From Arenimonas metalli CF5-1 (GTDB taxonomy: Bacteria; Pseudomonadota; Gammaproteobacteria; Xanthomonadales; Xanthomonadaceae): a stretch of DNA of 64,000 nt. Within the stretch, counting starts at the first letter, position 1; each line of letters starts with the position of its first letter. The notes beneath the pieces were generated by a model, which worked only from the letters and a program-made list of their open reading frames with translations, made no database searches and was not told the origin of the DNA. This document shows positions 17,862-31,565 of the stretch, piece by piece. A program made the translations under genes and the position numbers. The stretch is taken from positions 310,001 through 374,000 of the forward strand of contig NZ_AVCK01000012.1 of NCBI RefSeq assembly GCF_000747155.1, written 5' to 3'.

Positions 17862-19862
17862 ATGAGTGATGCCACGCCTCCCCCGGCCGCGAGCGCGGGA
17901 CACAACCACGATCACGGCAGCGGGGGCCCTTGGGCCGGCCGCGCCGAGATCATTTTTTCCCTGGCCTCCGGCGCCTTCCTCCTGGCCGGCTGGGCCTGGG
18001 GTCGAACGCAGGGCGACAATGCCACCGGTCCCTTCATCTTGCTGCTGCTGGCCTATGCGGCAGGCGGTTTTTTCACCGTGCGCGAGGCGATCGAGAATCT
18101 GCGGCACCGCGAGCTGAAGATCGATTCCCTGATGATCGTGGCGGCCGCGGGCGCAGCGGTCCTGGGCCAATGGGCCGAGGGCGCGTTGCTGTTGTTCCTG
18201 TTCAGTCTCGGCCATGCGCTTGAGAACTACGCCATGGGCCGCGCCCGTCGCGCCATCGAGGCCTTGGCGGAGTTGCGGCCCGAGACGGCGCTGGTGCGTC
18301 GCGGTGACCAGTTGGTCGACGTATCCGTAAACGACCTGGTCATCGGCGATGTCGTGGTGGTCAAGCCTGATGAACGCGTGGCGGCGGACGGCTTCGTCGT
18401 GCTGGGCGAGAGCAGCATCGACCAGGCCGCCATCACGGGCGAGAGCGTGCCGGTCGACAAGCGGCCGGTGGTGGACGTGGCCGAGGCCAGGCAACGCCCT
18501 GACGCGGTCGGCCCCGAGCATCGCGTCTTCACCGGCACCATCAACCAGGGCAAGGTCCTGGAGGTCGAAGTCACCCGCCTCGCCAGCCAGAGCACCTTGG
18601 CCCGAGTCGTGGAACTGGTGCGTTCGGCGGAGCACCAGAAATCCCCGACGCAGCTGTTCACGGACCGCTTCCAGAAGATCTTCGTTCCCGCAGTGCTGGT
18701 GCTGGTGGGCCTGCTGCTGTTCGCCGGATTGGTGGTGGATGAACCGTTCAGCGCGACCTTCTACCGCGCCATGGCGGTGCTGGTCGCGGCTAGTCCCTGT
18801 GCCTTGGCCATTTCCACGCCCAGCGCGGTGTTGAGCGGCGTGGCGCGGGCCGCACGTGGCGGCGTGCTGATCAAGGGGGGCGGCCCGCTGGAGCGGCTAG
18901 GCATTCTGCACTCGCTCGCGTTCGACAAGACCGGCACGCTGACCGAGGGCCGACCGCAGGTGACGGACGTCATGCCCGCCGATGGCGTGACGACGCAGGA
19001 ACTGTTGAGCGTGGCCATCGCGGTCGAACGTCTGAGTGACCATCCCTTGGCTGCCGCAGTGGTGCGCGATGGCCTGGTCCGGCTGGGCGAACACGCCACG
19101 CCGCTGGCGACGGACCTGGAGAGCCTCACCGGGCGCGGCCTGAAGGCGTCCGTGTCGGGCGAGACGGTGCACCTGGGCAAGAAGAGCCTGTTCGATGCGA
19201 TCGGCGGTCCGGGCCTGCCCCCCTCCCTGAAGGCCCGGGTGCTGGACTTGGAGCATCAAGGCCGGACGGTGTTTGTGGTGCGCCAGGGAGAGCGGTATCT
19301 GGGTGTCGTGGGCTTGATGGACACGCCCCGGGAAGCAGCCAGGGCGGTGATGTCACAGCTACGTGAACTCGGCATGACCCGGCTGGTGATGCTCTCGGGC
19401 GACAACCAACGGGTCGCCGATGCGGTGGCCGCCAGCGTGGGCATCGACCGGGCCTATGGCGACCTGATGCCGGAGGACAAGGTCAAGGCGATCAAGACGC
19501 TGCGTGCCGAAGGCGAGGTCGCCATGGTGGGCGACGGCGTCAACGATGCGCCGGCGCTGGCCAGCGCGTCGGTCGGCATTGCCATGGGAGCCGCGGGGTC
19601 AGATGTCGCGCTTGAGACAGCGGACGTGGCCTTGATGGGCGACAAGCTTGAGCACCTGCCGTTCGTCGTGGGGTTGAGCCGGCAGACCCGGCGCATCATC
19701 CGCCAGAACTTGTGGGCCAGCCTAGGCATGGTGGCTATCCTCATTCCGGCAACGATCCTGGGCATGAAGATGGGCGTCGCCGTGCTTTTCCACGAGGGTT
19801 CCACCCTCTTGGTGGTGGCGAACGCGCTGCGCCTGCTAGCGTACCGTCCCGTTCTGGACTAG
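17862..19862 (+). CDS. P1B-4 type heavy-metal ATPase (CzcP/CtpD-like)
   Basis: 666 residues. The N-terminus has a short His-rich stretch (GHNHDHGSGG) instead of an HMA domain. The ion-binding motif is SPC (about residue 310) rather than CPC, the phosphorylation motif is DKTGT (about residue 355), and TGES is present. The last helix carries HEGSTLLVVANALR (about residue 643). SPC with HEGxT defines the P1B-4 group, exporters of Co, Zn, Cd or Fe such as CzcP, CoaT and CtpD. It lies 77 bp after the RND operon and probably empties the cytosol while the RND system clears the periplasm. Confidence 0.88.
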   Translation: MSDATPPPAASAGHNHDHGSGGPWAGRAEIIFSLASGAFLLAGWAWGRTQGDNATGPFILLLLAYAAGGFFTVREAIENLRHRELKIDSLMIVAAAGAAVLGQWAEGALLLFLFSLGHALENYAMGRARRAIEALAELRPETALVRRGDQLVDVSVNDLVIGDVVVVKPDERVAADGFVVLGESSIDQAAITGESVPVDKRPVVDVAEARQRPDAVGPEHRVFTGTINQGKVLEVEVTRLASQSTLARVVELVRSAEHQKSPTQLFTDRFQKIFVPAVLVLVGLLLFAGLVVDEPFSATFYRAMAVLVAASPCALAISTPSAVLSGVARAARGGVLIKGGGPLERLGILHSLAFDKTGTLTEGRPQVTDVMPADGVTTQELLSVAIAVERLSDHPLAAAVVRDGLVRLGEHATPLATDLESLTGRGLKASVSGETVHLGKKSLFDAIGGPGLPPSLKARVLDLEHQGRTVFVVRQGERYLGVVGLMDTPREAARAVMSQLRELGMTRLVMLSGDNQRVADAVAASVGIDRAYGDLMPEDKVKAIKTLRAEGEVAMVGDGVNDAPALASASVGIAMGAAGSDVALETADVALMGDKLEHLPFVVGLSRQTRRIIRQNLWASLGMVAILIPATILGMKMGVAVLFHEGSTLLVVANALRLLAYRPVLD

Positions 19863-19961
19863 CGACGCGCATCGTGGTTGCCGGTGTGGCGATAGAAGTT
19901 AGCGCCTACCTCTCTGCTGATCGGATACGAAGCGTAGTAGAAAGTTGTGGACCGGGCGCAC

Positions 19962-19967
19962 TACGCT
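19962..19967 (+). promoter_or_regulatory. Candidate -10 box of the second RPPI-tailed small gene
   Basis: TACGCT lies 8 nt before the ATG at 19976 and there is no Shine-Dalgarno. No good -35 box is visible at the usual distance, so an activator or alternative sigma factor would be needed. The call rests mainly on analogy with the three similar genes. Confidence 0.3.
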
Positions 19968-19975
19968 GTAACCTT

Positions 19976-20341
19976 ATGACTGTGAGCCATACCCCCCGTC
20001 CCCTACTCCGAGTTGTCCGCGCCCTTTTCTGGGCGCTGATTTTGTTGGGTGTGATGGTCCAGCCCGTGCTGAGTTCGGTCCAGGACCTTCACGAGTGGGA
20101 ACATGCGCAATTGGATGCGACCGGCGACGCCAGCACGTCGGCCGCCCAGGTATCCCCGATTCCAGGCACCCTGGATGGGTTGCTGCATGCCTTTGACGGT
20201 TACGTAAATGCTACTGCCTTGACCGGTACTGGACTACCGTGGTCTGCGTGCATGTTGCGCAGTGTGCCACCCCAAACGGCTTTGCCTCTCGCGGTCCCCT
20301 CGCCCCTCTCTCGGTTCCTGCGCCCTCCGATCGCGGCCTGA
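19976..20341 (+). CDS. Small exported RPPI-tailed protein before the second RND operon
   Basis: 121 residues with a hydrophobic signal-type helix (about residues 17-33). A charged stretch VQDLHEWEHAQLD follows, then a variable middle and the C-terminal tail RFLRPPIAA. It occupies the same place as CzcI before a TolC-family gene. Metal-ligand residues are few compared with its CopL-like relatives. A regulatory or leader role is possible; no enzymatic motif is seen. Confidence 0.55.
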   Translation: MTVSHTPRPLLRVVRALFWALILLGVMVQPVLSSVQDLHEWEHAQLDATGDASTSAAQVSPIPGTLDGLLHAFDGYVNATALTGTGLPWSACMLRSVPPQTALPLAVPSPLSRFLRPPIAA

Positions 20342-20355
20342 CGTCCTCACGTCCC

Positions 20356-20371
20356 CGGGGCTCACGCCCCG
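20356..20371 (+). promoter_or_regulatory. GC hairpin before the second TolC-family gene
   Basis: CGGGGC (20356-20361) pairs with GCCCCG (20366-20371) across a 4-nt loop, starting 14 nt after the small gene stop. No T tract follows. It is the equivalent of the hairpins at 11751, 28306 and 47535. Confidence 0.45.
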
Positions 20372-20397
20372 ATTGCCCGTTCCCGGAGAAAATTCCC

Positions 20398-21671
20398 ATG
20401 TTGAGAACCAAGACGGCCCTGGCCGTCCTGTGGTGCTGTGCCGTGCTGGCTCTGCCGGCCCAGGCCACCTCGCCCGCGCCAAAACTGGACCTGCATCAGG
20501 CCTTCGCGCTCACGCTCGAGCGCCATCCCGACTTGCGGCGACTGCCGCTGCAGCAAGTGGCCCTGACCGCCGAAGCCGACCTGGCCGCCCAGTCCCCCGC
20601 TTGGGTAGCAGGCGCTGGGGTGGAAAACGCGCTAGGCACGGGCCCCTATCGCGGCGCCGATGCCGCCGAACTAACCCTGAGCTTGGGTTCTGTCATCGAG
20701 CCCCAGGCACGCCGTGACGCACGCGTAGGTCTGGCGCAGTCCCGCCTGGCTGGACTGGATATCGCGGCCGAAGGCCGCCGTCTGGACCTCTTGGCCGAAG
20801 TCGCCCGCCGCTATCTGGAGGTGCTCGCCCTTCAGGAGGAAGCCACGGCGCTGGACGCGACGGTCGCGCAGCGGCGCACCGCGGCGGCGGCCGCGCGTCG
20901 CCGCGTGGGCGCCGGCGCTTCGCCGGCGTCGGTGCAGTTGGGCGCTGAAGCCGCAGTGGCACGTGCCGAGCTCGAGCTCGCCCGCACGCAGGCCGCCACG
21001 GCAGCCGCCCGCCGTCGACTGGCGCTGATGTGGGGCGGTGATCCGGTCGGGACCGTGGAGGGCGAACTGCTGGCGCTGCCAGCCACGCCCGACTTCGACC
21101 ACGTGGTCACGCTACTGGAAAGCACGCCGGACCTGCAGCGTTTCGCTGGCGAAGCCCGCCTGCGCGAAGCCCGCCTGCAGTTGGCGCAGACCCAAACTCG
21201 TCCGGATCTGGAGTGGCAGGTGGGCCTGCGCCGCCTGCAGGGCAGCGACGACTGGGCGCTGATGGGCGGACTTTCGATGCCTCTGGGCAGCCGGCGCCGC
21301 GCCGAACCCGCGATCCGGGCCGCACGGGCTGAACTCGACGCCCTGGCCCTAGAGCGGGAAGCCGGCGAACTGGACCTTCGCGCAACGCTGGCCGAAGCCC
21401 ACGGCCGGCTTCAGGTCGATGCCCTGGCCGTGCACCAGACCACGGAAAAGGTGCTGCCAGCGCTTGAGCGCGCCGAGGCTGCGGCCGGCAAGGCCTACCG
21501 CGCAGGCGCACTGAGCTACCTGGAGTGGGCGCAGCTTCAGTCCGAACTGCTGGCCGCCCGCCGCGACCGCATTGCTGCCGCACGCGACTTCCACCGAGCC
21601 CTGATTGAAATCCAGCGTCTGACGGCTGAGCCCTTCGTGCTCGCCGAGCGCACAACTGATGAGAGCACGCC

Positions 21672-21675
<4 letters not shown>
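20398..21675 (+). CDS. CzcC-type TolC-family outer-membrane protein
   Basis: 425 residues from the ATG at 20398. A signal peptide ends near PAQATSPA. Two OEP helical repeats follow, the second beginning near AEPAIRAARAELDALALE. It is the outer-membrane channel for the second RND pump. It is only distantly similar to the first CzcC-like protein, so the two operons are not a recent duplication. It overlaps the adaptor gene by ATGA. Confidence 0.83.
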
Positions 21676-26118
<4,443 letters not shown>

Positions 26119-26147
26119 CCAACGACTCTTTGCGGGAGAGCGAGGCT

Positions 26148-27179
26148 ATGGAATTTGACACGTCGCCGTGGAGCCACCGGCATGACTATGCGGCCGATAC
26201 GTCGGCCGCCGAACGGGGTACCCGCGTGGTGTTGTGGATCACGTTGCTGGCGATGGTCGTGGAGATCATCGCCGGCTGGGTATACAACTCGATGGCCCTG
26301 CTGGCCGACGGCTGGCATATGAGTTCGCACGCGCTGGCCATCGGTCTGAGCGTGCTGGCTTATGGGGCGGCGCGGCGCTACGCGGACGACCCCCGGTTCG
26401 CGTTCGGCCCCTGGAAGATCGAGGTGCTGGGCGGCTTTGCCAGCGCGGTGCTGCTGCTGGGGGTCGCGGCGCTGATGGCATTTGCCTCGATCGAGCGGCT
26501 TCTGGATCCGCAACCGATCCGCTATCGCGAGGCGCTGCTCGTGGCGGCTGTCGGGCTGGGAGTCAATCTGGTCTGCGCGTGGATTTTGGGGCGCAGCCAT
26601 ACCCATGGGCATGCCCATGACCACGGGCACGGGCACGGCCATGAAAACGGGCACTCCCACGGGCCGGAGTCCGCCACCGACCTGAACCTGCGCTCAGCTT
26701 ACGTGCACGTCTTGGCCGACGCGGCCACGTCGGTGCTTGCCCTGATCGCCCTGGCGGGCGGCTGGTGGTACGGCTGGCAGTGGCTTGATCCCGTGATGGG
26801 CATCGTGGGTGCCGTGCTGGTGGCCATTTGGGCGCGGCGTCTGATCATCGACACGTCCCGGGTGTTGCTGGACCGGGAAATGGATCATCCGGTCGTCGAG
26901 GAAATTCGCGAGGCCATCGATCTCGCACAAGAGGGCGCGCCGAGCCGTGTGACCGACCTCCACGTCTGGCGGGTGGGCCGGGCGTCCTATGCCTGCGCCC
27001 TGACGGTGGTGACGCCTGACGCGACGCTGACGGCGCAACATATCCGCGAGCGACTGGCGATCCACTCCGAAGTCGTGCACGCGACGATTGAAGTTCATTG
27101 TTGCGATGCGCCCCTAGGCCGGTCTGAGGCCGGGGCCGACCGTCCGGTCAACCCCGCGAGCCCTGGCGCGACCTTGTGA
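26148..27179 (+). CDS. dmeF: DmeF-type CDF divalent metal efflux transporter
   Basis: 343 residues from the ATG at 26148, which has a GGGAG...GAGG ribosome site; an earlier in-frame ATG at 26115 overlaps the RND stop. The N-terminal SPWSHRHDY and the metal-site helices NSMALLADGWHMSSHALAIG and YVHVLADAATSVLALIA fit the DmeF branch (Co/Ni). A long His-rich cytosolic loop with HTHGHAHDHGHGHGHE lies between helices 4 and 5. The C-terminal cytosolic domain is present, unlike the short CDF at 9949. It would lower cytosolic metal and feed the RND pump encoded just upstream. Confidence 0.87.
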   Translation: MEFDTSPWSHRHDYAADTSAAERGTRVVLWITLLAMVVEIIAGWVYNSMALLADGWHMSSHALAIGLSVLAYGAARRYADDPRFAFGPWKIEVLGGFASAVLLLGVAALMAFASIERLLDPQPIRYREALLVAAVGLGVNLVCAWILGRSHTHGHAHDHGHGHGHENGHSHGPESATDLNLRSAYVHVLADAATSVLALIALAGGWWYGWQWLDPVMGIVGAVLVAIWARRLIIDTSRVLLDREMDHPVVEEIREAIDLAQEGAPSRVTDLHVWRVGRASYACALTVVTPDATLTAQHIRERLAIHSEVVHATIEVHCCDAPLGRSEAGADRPVNPASPGATL

Positions 27180-27341
27180 CGGCGATGGGCAGTGCATTTT
27201 GCGCGGCCGTCGGGCGTGGGATAGGCAGACTGCAGGATCAGGGGAATCCAACGGGCGTGGGAATTCCCGGTAAACGCGAGCGTCCGGTTGGCATAAACCT
27301 TGCTACGTCAGGGGACGGGGCGCGTTGCCGACGTCCCGTCA

Positions 27342-27350
27342 CCCCCCCCC
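27342..27350 (+). repeat. C9 homopolymer before the Csp Shine-Dalgarno
   Basis: Nine consecutive C bases lie immediately 5' of AAGGAG (27351-27356), 12 nt before the ATG at 27363. Such a tract could vary in length by slippage, but no evidence of variation can be seen in one sequence. Confidence 0.5.
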
Positions 27351-27362
27351 AAGGAGCCCCTC

Positions 27363-27701
27363 ATGCATCAGCTCTCGTCCGAAATGCAGGCCTGCATCCG
27401 CAGCTGTCTGGACTGCTATCAGCACTGCCAGCACATGGCCCTGACCACCTGCCTGGAAAAAGGCGGCCCCCACGTGGCGCCGGATCATTTTCGCCTGATG
27501 ATCGATTGCGCCGAGGCCTGCCGCGCCGCCGCCGCGCTCATGATCAATCACTCCCCGTACCACGCCGAGTTCTGCCGCCTGTGCGCGCAGATCTGCCGCG
27601 ATTGCGCCGCCAGCTGCGAAGAACTGGACGGCATGGAGGCCTGCGTGCGCGCCTGCCGGCAGTGCGCACAAGCCTGCGAGGCGATGGCGGCGTCGCCCTG
27701 A
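27363..27701 (+). CDS. Cysteine-rich four-helix-bundle copper-storage protein (Csp3-like)
   Basis: 112 residues with 16 cysteines spaced as CxxxC and CxxC along predicted helices (Cys11, 15, 18, 22, 30, 49, 53, 71, 74, 78, 81, 85, 94, 98, 101, 105), plus several His. This is the pattern of cytosolic Csp3/DUF326 proteins, which store many Cu(I) ions inside a four-helix bundle. There is no signal peptide, so it acts in the cytosol. A strong AAGGAG site lies 6 nt before the ATG. It precedes the copper module and probably buffers Cu(I) ahead of efflux. Confidence 0.85.
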   Translation: MHQLSSEMQACIRSCLDCYQHCQHMALTTCLEKGGPHVAPDHFRLMIDCAEACRAAAALMINHSPYHAEFCRLCAQICRDCAASCEELDGMEACVRACRQCAQACEAMAASP

Positions 27702-27840
27702 ACGACGTCCCCACGCGGTAAAACTTCCCAAGCCGGGTAACCCGTTCCTTCGGCCCCACGGGGGCCGGGGAACATCGGCGAACCGCTCCGCCCGGGGAAC
27801 TTTCTGGCTCCAATGGCGGTCTAGACCGCATCTTCCCCAG

Positions 27841-27880
27841 TTCTGGGGTGTATCCCATCGCTTTTTTCTGGGTGTAGACT
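27841..27880 (+). promoter_or_regulatory. copL promoter region with direct repeat and -10 box
   Basis: TTCTGGGGTGTA (27841-27852) and TTCTGGGTGTA (27866-27876) form a direct repeat 25 bp apart. A -10-like TAGACT (27875-27880) ends 6 nt before the ATG at 27887. No Shine-Dalgarno is present, so the message may start at the ATG. The repeat could be an activator site. Regulator identity is unknown. Confidence 0.45.
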
Positions 27881-27886
27881 CCGGCC

Positions 27887-28297
27887 ATGTCCCTGCTGCG
27901 CACCGTCGGCCACCTGCTGCTCGCTTTGGCGTTGATCGCCAACGCCGGGCTGCCGTCGGTCGCGTCCGCGGTCGATCATGTCGCGCACCAGAGCGCGGAG
28001 GTGGACCAGGACATGGCGGCGGCGGGGCATTCGATGGCCGACGGCGACATGGCGTCGTGCCATGACGAGGCCGCCGTGACGGCCGCCGTGACGCCCGTCG
28101 TGCCCAGCCCTGACTCGCCGCTGGATTGTTGTGACGGCGGGACCTGCACCTGCAGCTGCCTGCATCATGCGCCGGTCGTCGTGATCACCGACGCCCCGTG
28201 GGCGGTTTCCCCCTATCGCTGGGTGGCCCAATTGGGCCGCCTGGCGTCGGTCCCGGCCGCGCCCTCGGCGCCGGCCATCCGACCTCCGATCGCCTAA
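27887..28297 (+). CDS. copL: CopL-family copper-responsive regulatory protein
   Basis: 136 residues with a signal-type helix (residues about 5-27) and Met/His-containing middle segments such as AAAGHSMADGDMASCHDE. A Cys/His cluster CCDGGTCTCSCLHH follows, and the tail is AIRPPIA. It matches the Xanthomonas CopL family, which lies directly before copAB and is needed for copper-induced expression. Mechanism is unsettled: a periplasmic copper-binding protein or a regulatory leader peptide. It is followed by two hairpins and then a TolC-family gene. A paralogue lies at 47167. Confidence 0.8.
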   Translation: MSLLRTVGHLLLALALIANAGLPSVASAVDHVAHQSAEVDQDMAAAGHSMADGDMASCHDEAAVTAAVTPVVPSPDSPLDCCDGGTCTCSCLHHAPVVVITDAPWAVSPYRWVAQLGRLASVPAAPSAPAIRPPIA

Positions 28298-28305
28298 GCC
28301 CTCCC

Positions 28306-28351
28306 GGCGGATCTTGATCCGCCCCATTCGCTCGACCCGGCATCCGGGTCG
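28306..28351 (+). promoter_or_regulatory. Two perfect hairpins after copL
   Basis: GGCGGATC (28306-28313) pairs with GATCCGCC (28316-28323) across a 2-nt loop. CGACCCGG (28333-28340) pairs with CCGGGTCG (28344-28351) across a 3-nt loop. The first starts 8 nt after the copL stop. Its stem is conserved with a compensatory change at 47535. No strong T tract follows, so a regulatory RNA or attenuator is possible. Confidence 0.6.
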
Positions 28352-28395
28352 TGTTGCCCGTGGCCTGTCGCCGCGGGTGCTTTGGAGGGTTTCCC

Positions 28396-30222
28396 ATGAC
28401 TGTACGTTTCCGCCCGGCCGCCCTGGCCGTGGCTCTGAGCGTGGCCCTGACCGGCTGTGCTTCTCTGGCCTCGCGCCCCGGTGACACCGACATCAATGCC
28501 CTGCTGGCCGAACGACGTGGCCCGCAGGTCGAGTGGTCCGCGGTGGGCCAACCGCCCCCAGAACGCCAGGCCATCGACCAGTGGCTCGGTGCGCCGATGA
28601 CCGCGGAGGCGGCGGTGCGGGTTGCCATGCTGCGCAGTCCCCGCCTCCAGCAAGAATATGCGCGGCTGGGCCTGGCCCGGGCCGACGTGCTCGAGGCCGT
28701 GCAAGTGGCCAACCCCACCCTCTCGCTCTCCCGGTCCTATCTGGACCCGGGCAGCGGCTACAACCGTCTGGCCGGCCTGACCATGCCACTGGCCGATCTA
28801 CTGGTGCTGCCGGTGCGCACGCGCCTGGCCCGCGCCGAGTACGAGCGCGCCAAGCTCGAGATCGCCGGCGCGGTCCTGAACGTCGCGGCCGACGTGGAAG
28901 CCGCCTGGTACACCTATGTGGGTGCCCAGCAAGTCGCGGATATGCGTACGGCCGTGGCCGGTGGCGCCGATGCCGCGGCCGAACTGGCGCAGCGCTTCTT
29001 TGATGCCGGCAATATCAGCGAGCTGCAGCTCAAGCAGGAACAGGCGGCCGCCAGCGAGGCGCGCATCATCGCCGCCCGGGCCCGTGCCGATGCCGGCCGC
29101 GCCCGCCTCACCCTCAATACCCTCCTGGGCCTCAGCGGCGAAGATGCGGCGTGGGCGACCAGCGATCGCCTGCCCATGCCGGTGGGCGCCGAAGACGATC
29201 CCCAGCAGTTGGCGGACCTGGCGCGCACCTCCAGCCTGGAATTGCTGGCGGCGCGCCAGCAGGCCGAGATCCTGGTCGACGCGTTGGGCATTACCCGCAA
29301 GCTGCGGTGGCTCGGCGGCAGCGAGATCGGCTACGAACGCGAACGCGACGCGGACGGGTCGCGTCTACGCGGTCCGACACTGGATCTGGAGCTGCCGATC
29401 TTCAATCAGGGCCAAGCCAAGTTGGCCCGGGCCGAAGCGCTGCTCGCCCGGGCTCGCGCCCGCGTGGCCACGGCAGAGCTCGGCGTCGACAACGCGGTAC
29501 GCCTGGGGGCCGAACAGGTCCGCGAACTGAGTCAGGTCGTGGCGATCCACCGGGACGCCCTGATTCCGCAGCGCGAAAAAGTGGTCGAGCGCAGCCAGCA
29601 GGAGCAGAACTTCATGCTCATCGGCGTGTTCGAGCTGATCCAGGCCAAGGTGCAGGAATACAACGCCTACGAGAGCTATCTTGAAGCCGTGCGCGATTAC
29701 TGGTTGGCTCGCGTGGAGCTGATGCGGGCCGTCGGCCAGCGCCTGCCTAGCGACGCCGCCATTGGGGACCGCACCCCCAGCGTGCAGGACATCCTGACGC
29801 CCTCGGCCGAGGAGGCGATGCCGGGCATGGACCATAGCGGCCACGACATGTCGTCGATGCCTGCCGCTCCGGCCGACGCGATGGAGGGCATGGACCACAG
29901 CGGTATGGACATGCCGGCGAAGCCGGATGCGCCGATGGCCCCCGCGGCTGCGCCCGCCGACGCGATGGAAGGCATGGACCACAGCGGCATGGACATGCCA
30001 GCAAAACCGGCCGCGCCCGCGGTTCCGGCGTCTGCGCCCGCCGACGAAATGGAAGGCATGGACCACAGCGGCCATGACATGCCGGCGACACCGACACCGG
30101 TCGATCACTCCCAGCACGGTGCGCCGCCGGCGTCCCCCGCACCGCCGACGCAGGATGAGAAGGAAACCGAGGAAGACACCCCCACCCCGCCCGACCACAG
30201 CGCCCACGGAGACACCCCATGA
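28396..30222 (+). CDS. TolC-family outer-membrane lipoprotein with Met/His-rich copper-binding tail
   Basis: 608 residues. The lipobox LTGCA gives a lipidated N-terminus. Residues about 60-470 are a TolC/OEP-like helical channel domain. From about residue 475 the chain becomes a low-complexity tail with four copies of a unit like MEGMDHSGMDMPA separated by Ala/Pro linkers, then DHSQHG and DHSAHGDTP. MDHSxM units are the copper-binding repeats known from CopA/CopB/PcoB-type proteins, so the tail probably binds Cu(I)/Cu(II) in the periplasm. It overlaps the multicopper oxidase gene by ATGA and takes the place CopB has in cop operons. A paralogue is at 47623. Confidence 0.8.
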   Translation: MTVRFRPAALAVALSVALTGCASLASRPGDTDINALLAERRGPQVEWSAVGQPPPERQAIDQWLGAPMTAEAAVRVAMLRSPRLQQEYARLGLARADVLEAVQVANPTLSLSRSYLDPGSGYNRLAGLTMPLADLLVLPVRTRLARAEYERAKLEIAGAVLNVAADVEAAWYTYVGAQQVADMRTAVAGGADAAAELAQRFFDAGNISELQLKQEQAAASEARIIAARARADAGRARLTLNTLLGLSGEDAAWATSDRLPMPVGAEDDPQQLADLARTSSLELLAARQQAEILVDALGITRKLRWLGGSEIGYERERDADGSRLRGPTLDLELPIFNQGQAKLARAEALLARARARVATAELGVDNAVRLGAEQVRELSQVVAIHRDALIPQREKVVERSQQEQNFMLIGVFELIQAKVQEYNAYESYLEAVRDYWLARVELMRAVGQRLPSDAAIGDRTPSVQDILTPSAEEAMPGMDHSGHDMSSMPAAPADAMEGMDHSGMDMPAKPDAPMAPAAAPADAMEGMDHSGMDMPAKPAAPAVPASAPADEMEGMDHSGHDMPATPTPVDHSQHGAPPASPAPPTQDEKETEEDTPTPPDHSAHGDTP

Positions 30223-31550
30223 AGATCACACGACGCGACATCCTGCTGGGCGCAGGGGCCGGTCTGGTCACGACGGCCGCGACGGGCATGGCCCGCGCCC
30301 AGAGTCAGGGCCACGACATGAGCCAGATGAAAGAGCCCGACGCGCCTCCGGAGGCGCCACCGGTCTCCCGCCCGCGAGCGGGCAAGGTACGCACGCTCAA
30401 CGGCTGGACCCTGCCCTACCGCATGAACGGCGGCGTCAAGGAATTCCATCTGGTCGCCGAGGAGTTCGAACACGAGTTCGCGCCCGGCTCCAAGGCGATC
30501 TGCTGGGGCTACAACGGCTCCACGCCGGGGCCGACCATCGAGGCGACCGAGGGCGACCGGATCCGTATCTTCGTCACCAACCGCCTGCGCGAAGCCACCA
30601 CCATCCACTGGCATGGCCTGATCCTGCCCAGCGGCATGGATGGCGTGGGCGGCCTGAACCAGCCGCAGATCAAGCCCGGAGAGACCTTCGCCTACGAGTT
30701 CACGCTCAAGCAGCACGGCACCCACATGTACCACCCGCACGCCGACGAGATGGTGCAGATGGCGATGGGCATGATGGGCCTGCTGATCATCCACCCCAGG
30801 CGGGGCGAGGCGGTGCCGATTGACCGCGACTACGCGTTCCTGCTGCACAACTTCGCGCTGCACCCGGGCACCCGCCGGCCGGACCCGGCGGTGATGCAGG
30901 ACTTCGACCTGTGGACCTTCAACTCCAAGGTCTTCCCGGCGATCGAACCGATCGTGGCGCGTACCGGCGAGCGGGTCCGGATCCGCGTGGGCAACCTGAG
31001 CATGTGGAACCATCCGATCCACCTGCACGGCGTGCAGTTCCACATTACGGGCGGCGACGGTGGCCGCTTGCCGCGCTCGCAATGGCGCACGGAGGTCACC
31101 GAAATCGTCGGGGTTGGCCAGATGCGCGATATCGAGTTCACCGCGGTGCCGGGCGACTGGGCGTTCCACTGCCATATGTCGCACCACACGATGGGACCGA
31201 TGGGACATGACATCCCGAACACCATCGGGGTGGACCAGCGCGGCGTGGAGGCGAAGATCCGCCAGATGCTCCCGGGCTACATGGCCATGGGCGAAGACGG
31301 CATGGGCGAGCACCAGGACCATACCGATGGCGGCATGCCAGGGCCCCCGAACACGCTGGCGATGATGGCCGGCAAGGGCCCGTTCGGAAACATCGAGATG
31401 GGCGGCATGCTCACCGTGGTCAAGGTGCGCGATGACCTCGCGCCGGGCGATTTCAGCGACCCGGGCTGGTACCGCAATCCTGCCGGCTCCGTCGCCCGGC
31501 GCGTCAGCAACGATCCCGCGTTCGGCAACCCGCCCCGTCGCCCCCGCTAA
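30219..31550 (+). CDS. Tat-exported multicopper oxidase (CopA-like copper oxidase)
   Basis: 443 residues. A Tat-type N-terminus TRRDILLGAGAG implies folded export to the periplasm. All four copper-ligand motifs are present: HWH (130-132), HMYHPH (169-174), HPIHLH (265-270) and HCHMSHH with axial Met (317-323, Met328). The C-terminal region is Met-rich. It should oxidise Cu(I) to the less toxic Cu(II), as CueO or CopA do. It is smaller than classic CopA of about 600 residues. A close paralogue is at 49227. Confidence 0.92.
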   Translation: MKITRRDILLGAGAGLVTTAATGMARAQSQGHDMSQMKEPDAPPEAPPVSRPRAGKVRTLNGWTLPYRMNGGVKEFHLVAEEFEHEFAPGSKAICWGYNGSTPGPTIEATEGDRIRIFVTNRLREATTIHWHGLILPSGMDGVGGLNQPQIKPGETFAYEFTLKQHGTHMYHPHADEMVQMAMGMMGLLIIHPRRGEAVPIDRDYAFLLHNFALHPGTRRPDPAVMQDFDLWTFNSKVFPAIEPIVARTGERVRIRVGNLSMWNHPIHLHGVQFHITGGDGGRLPRSQWRTEVTEIVGVGQMRDIEFTAVPGDWAFHCHMSHHTMGPMGHDIPNTIGVDQRGVEAKIRQMLPGYMAMGEDGMGEHQDHTDGGMPGPPNTLAMMAGKGPFGNIEMGGMLTVVKVRDDLAPGDFSDPGWYRNPAGSVARRVSNDPAFGNPPRRPR

Positions 31551-31565
31551 CCAGGAGATCCGCAA

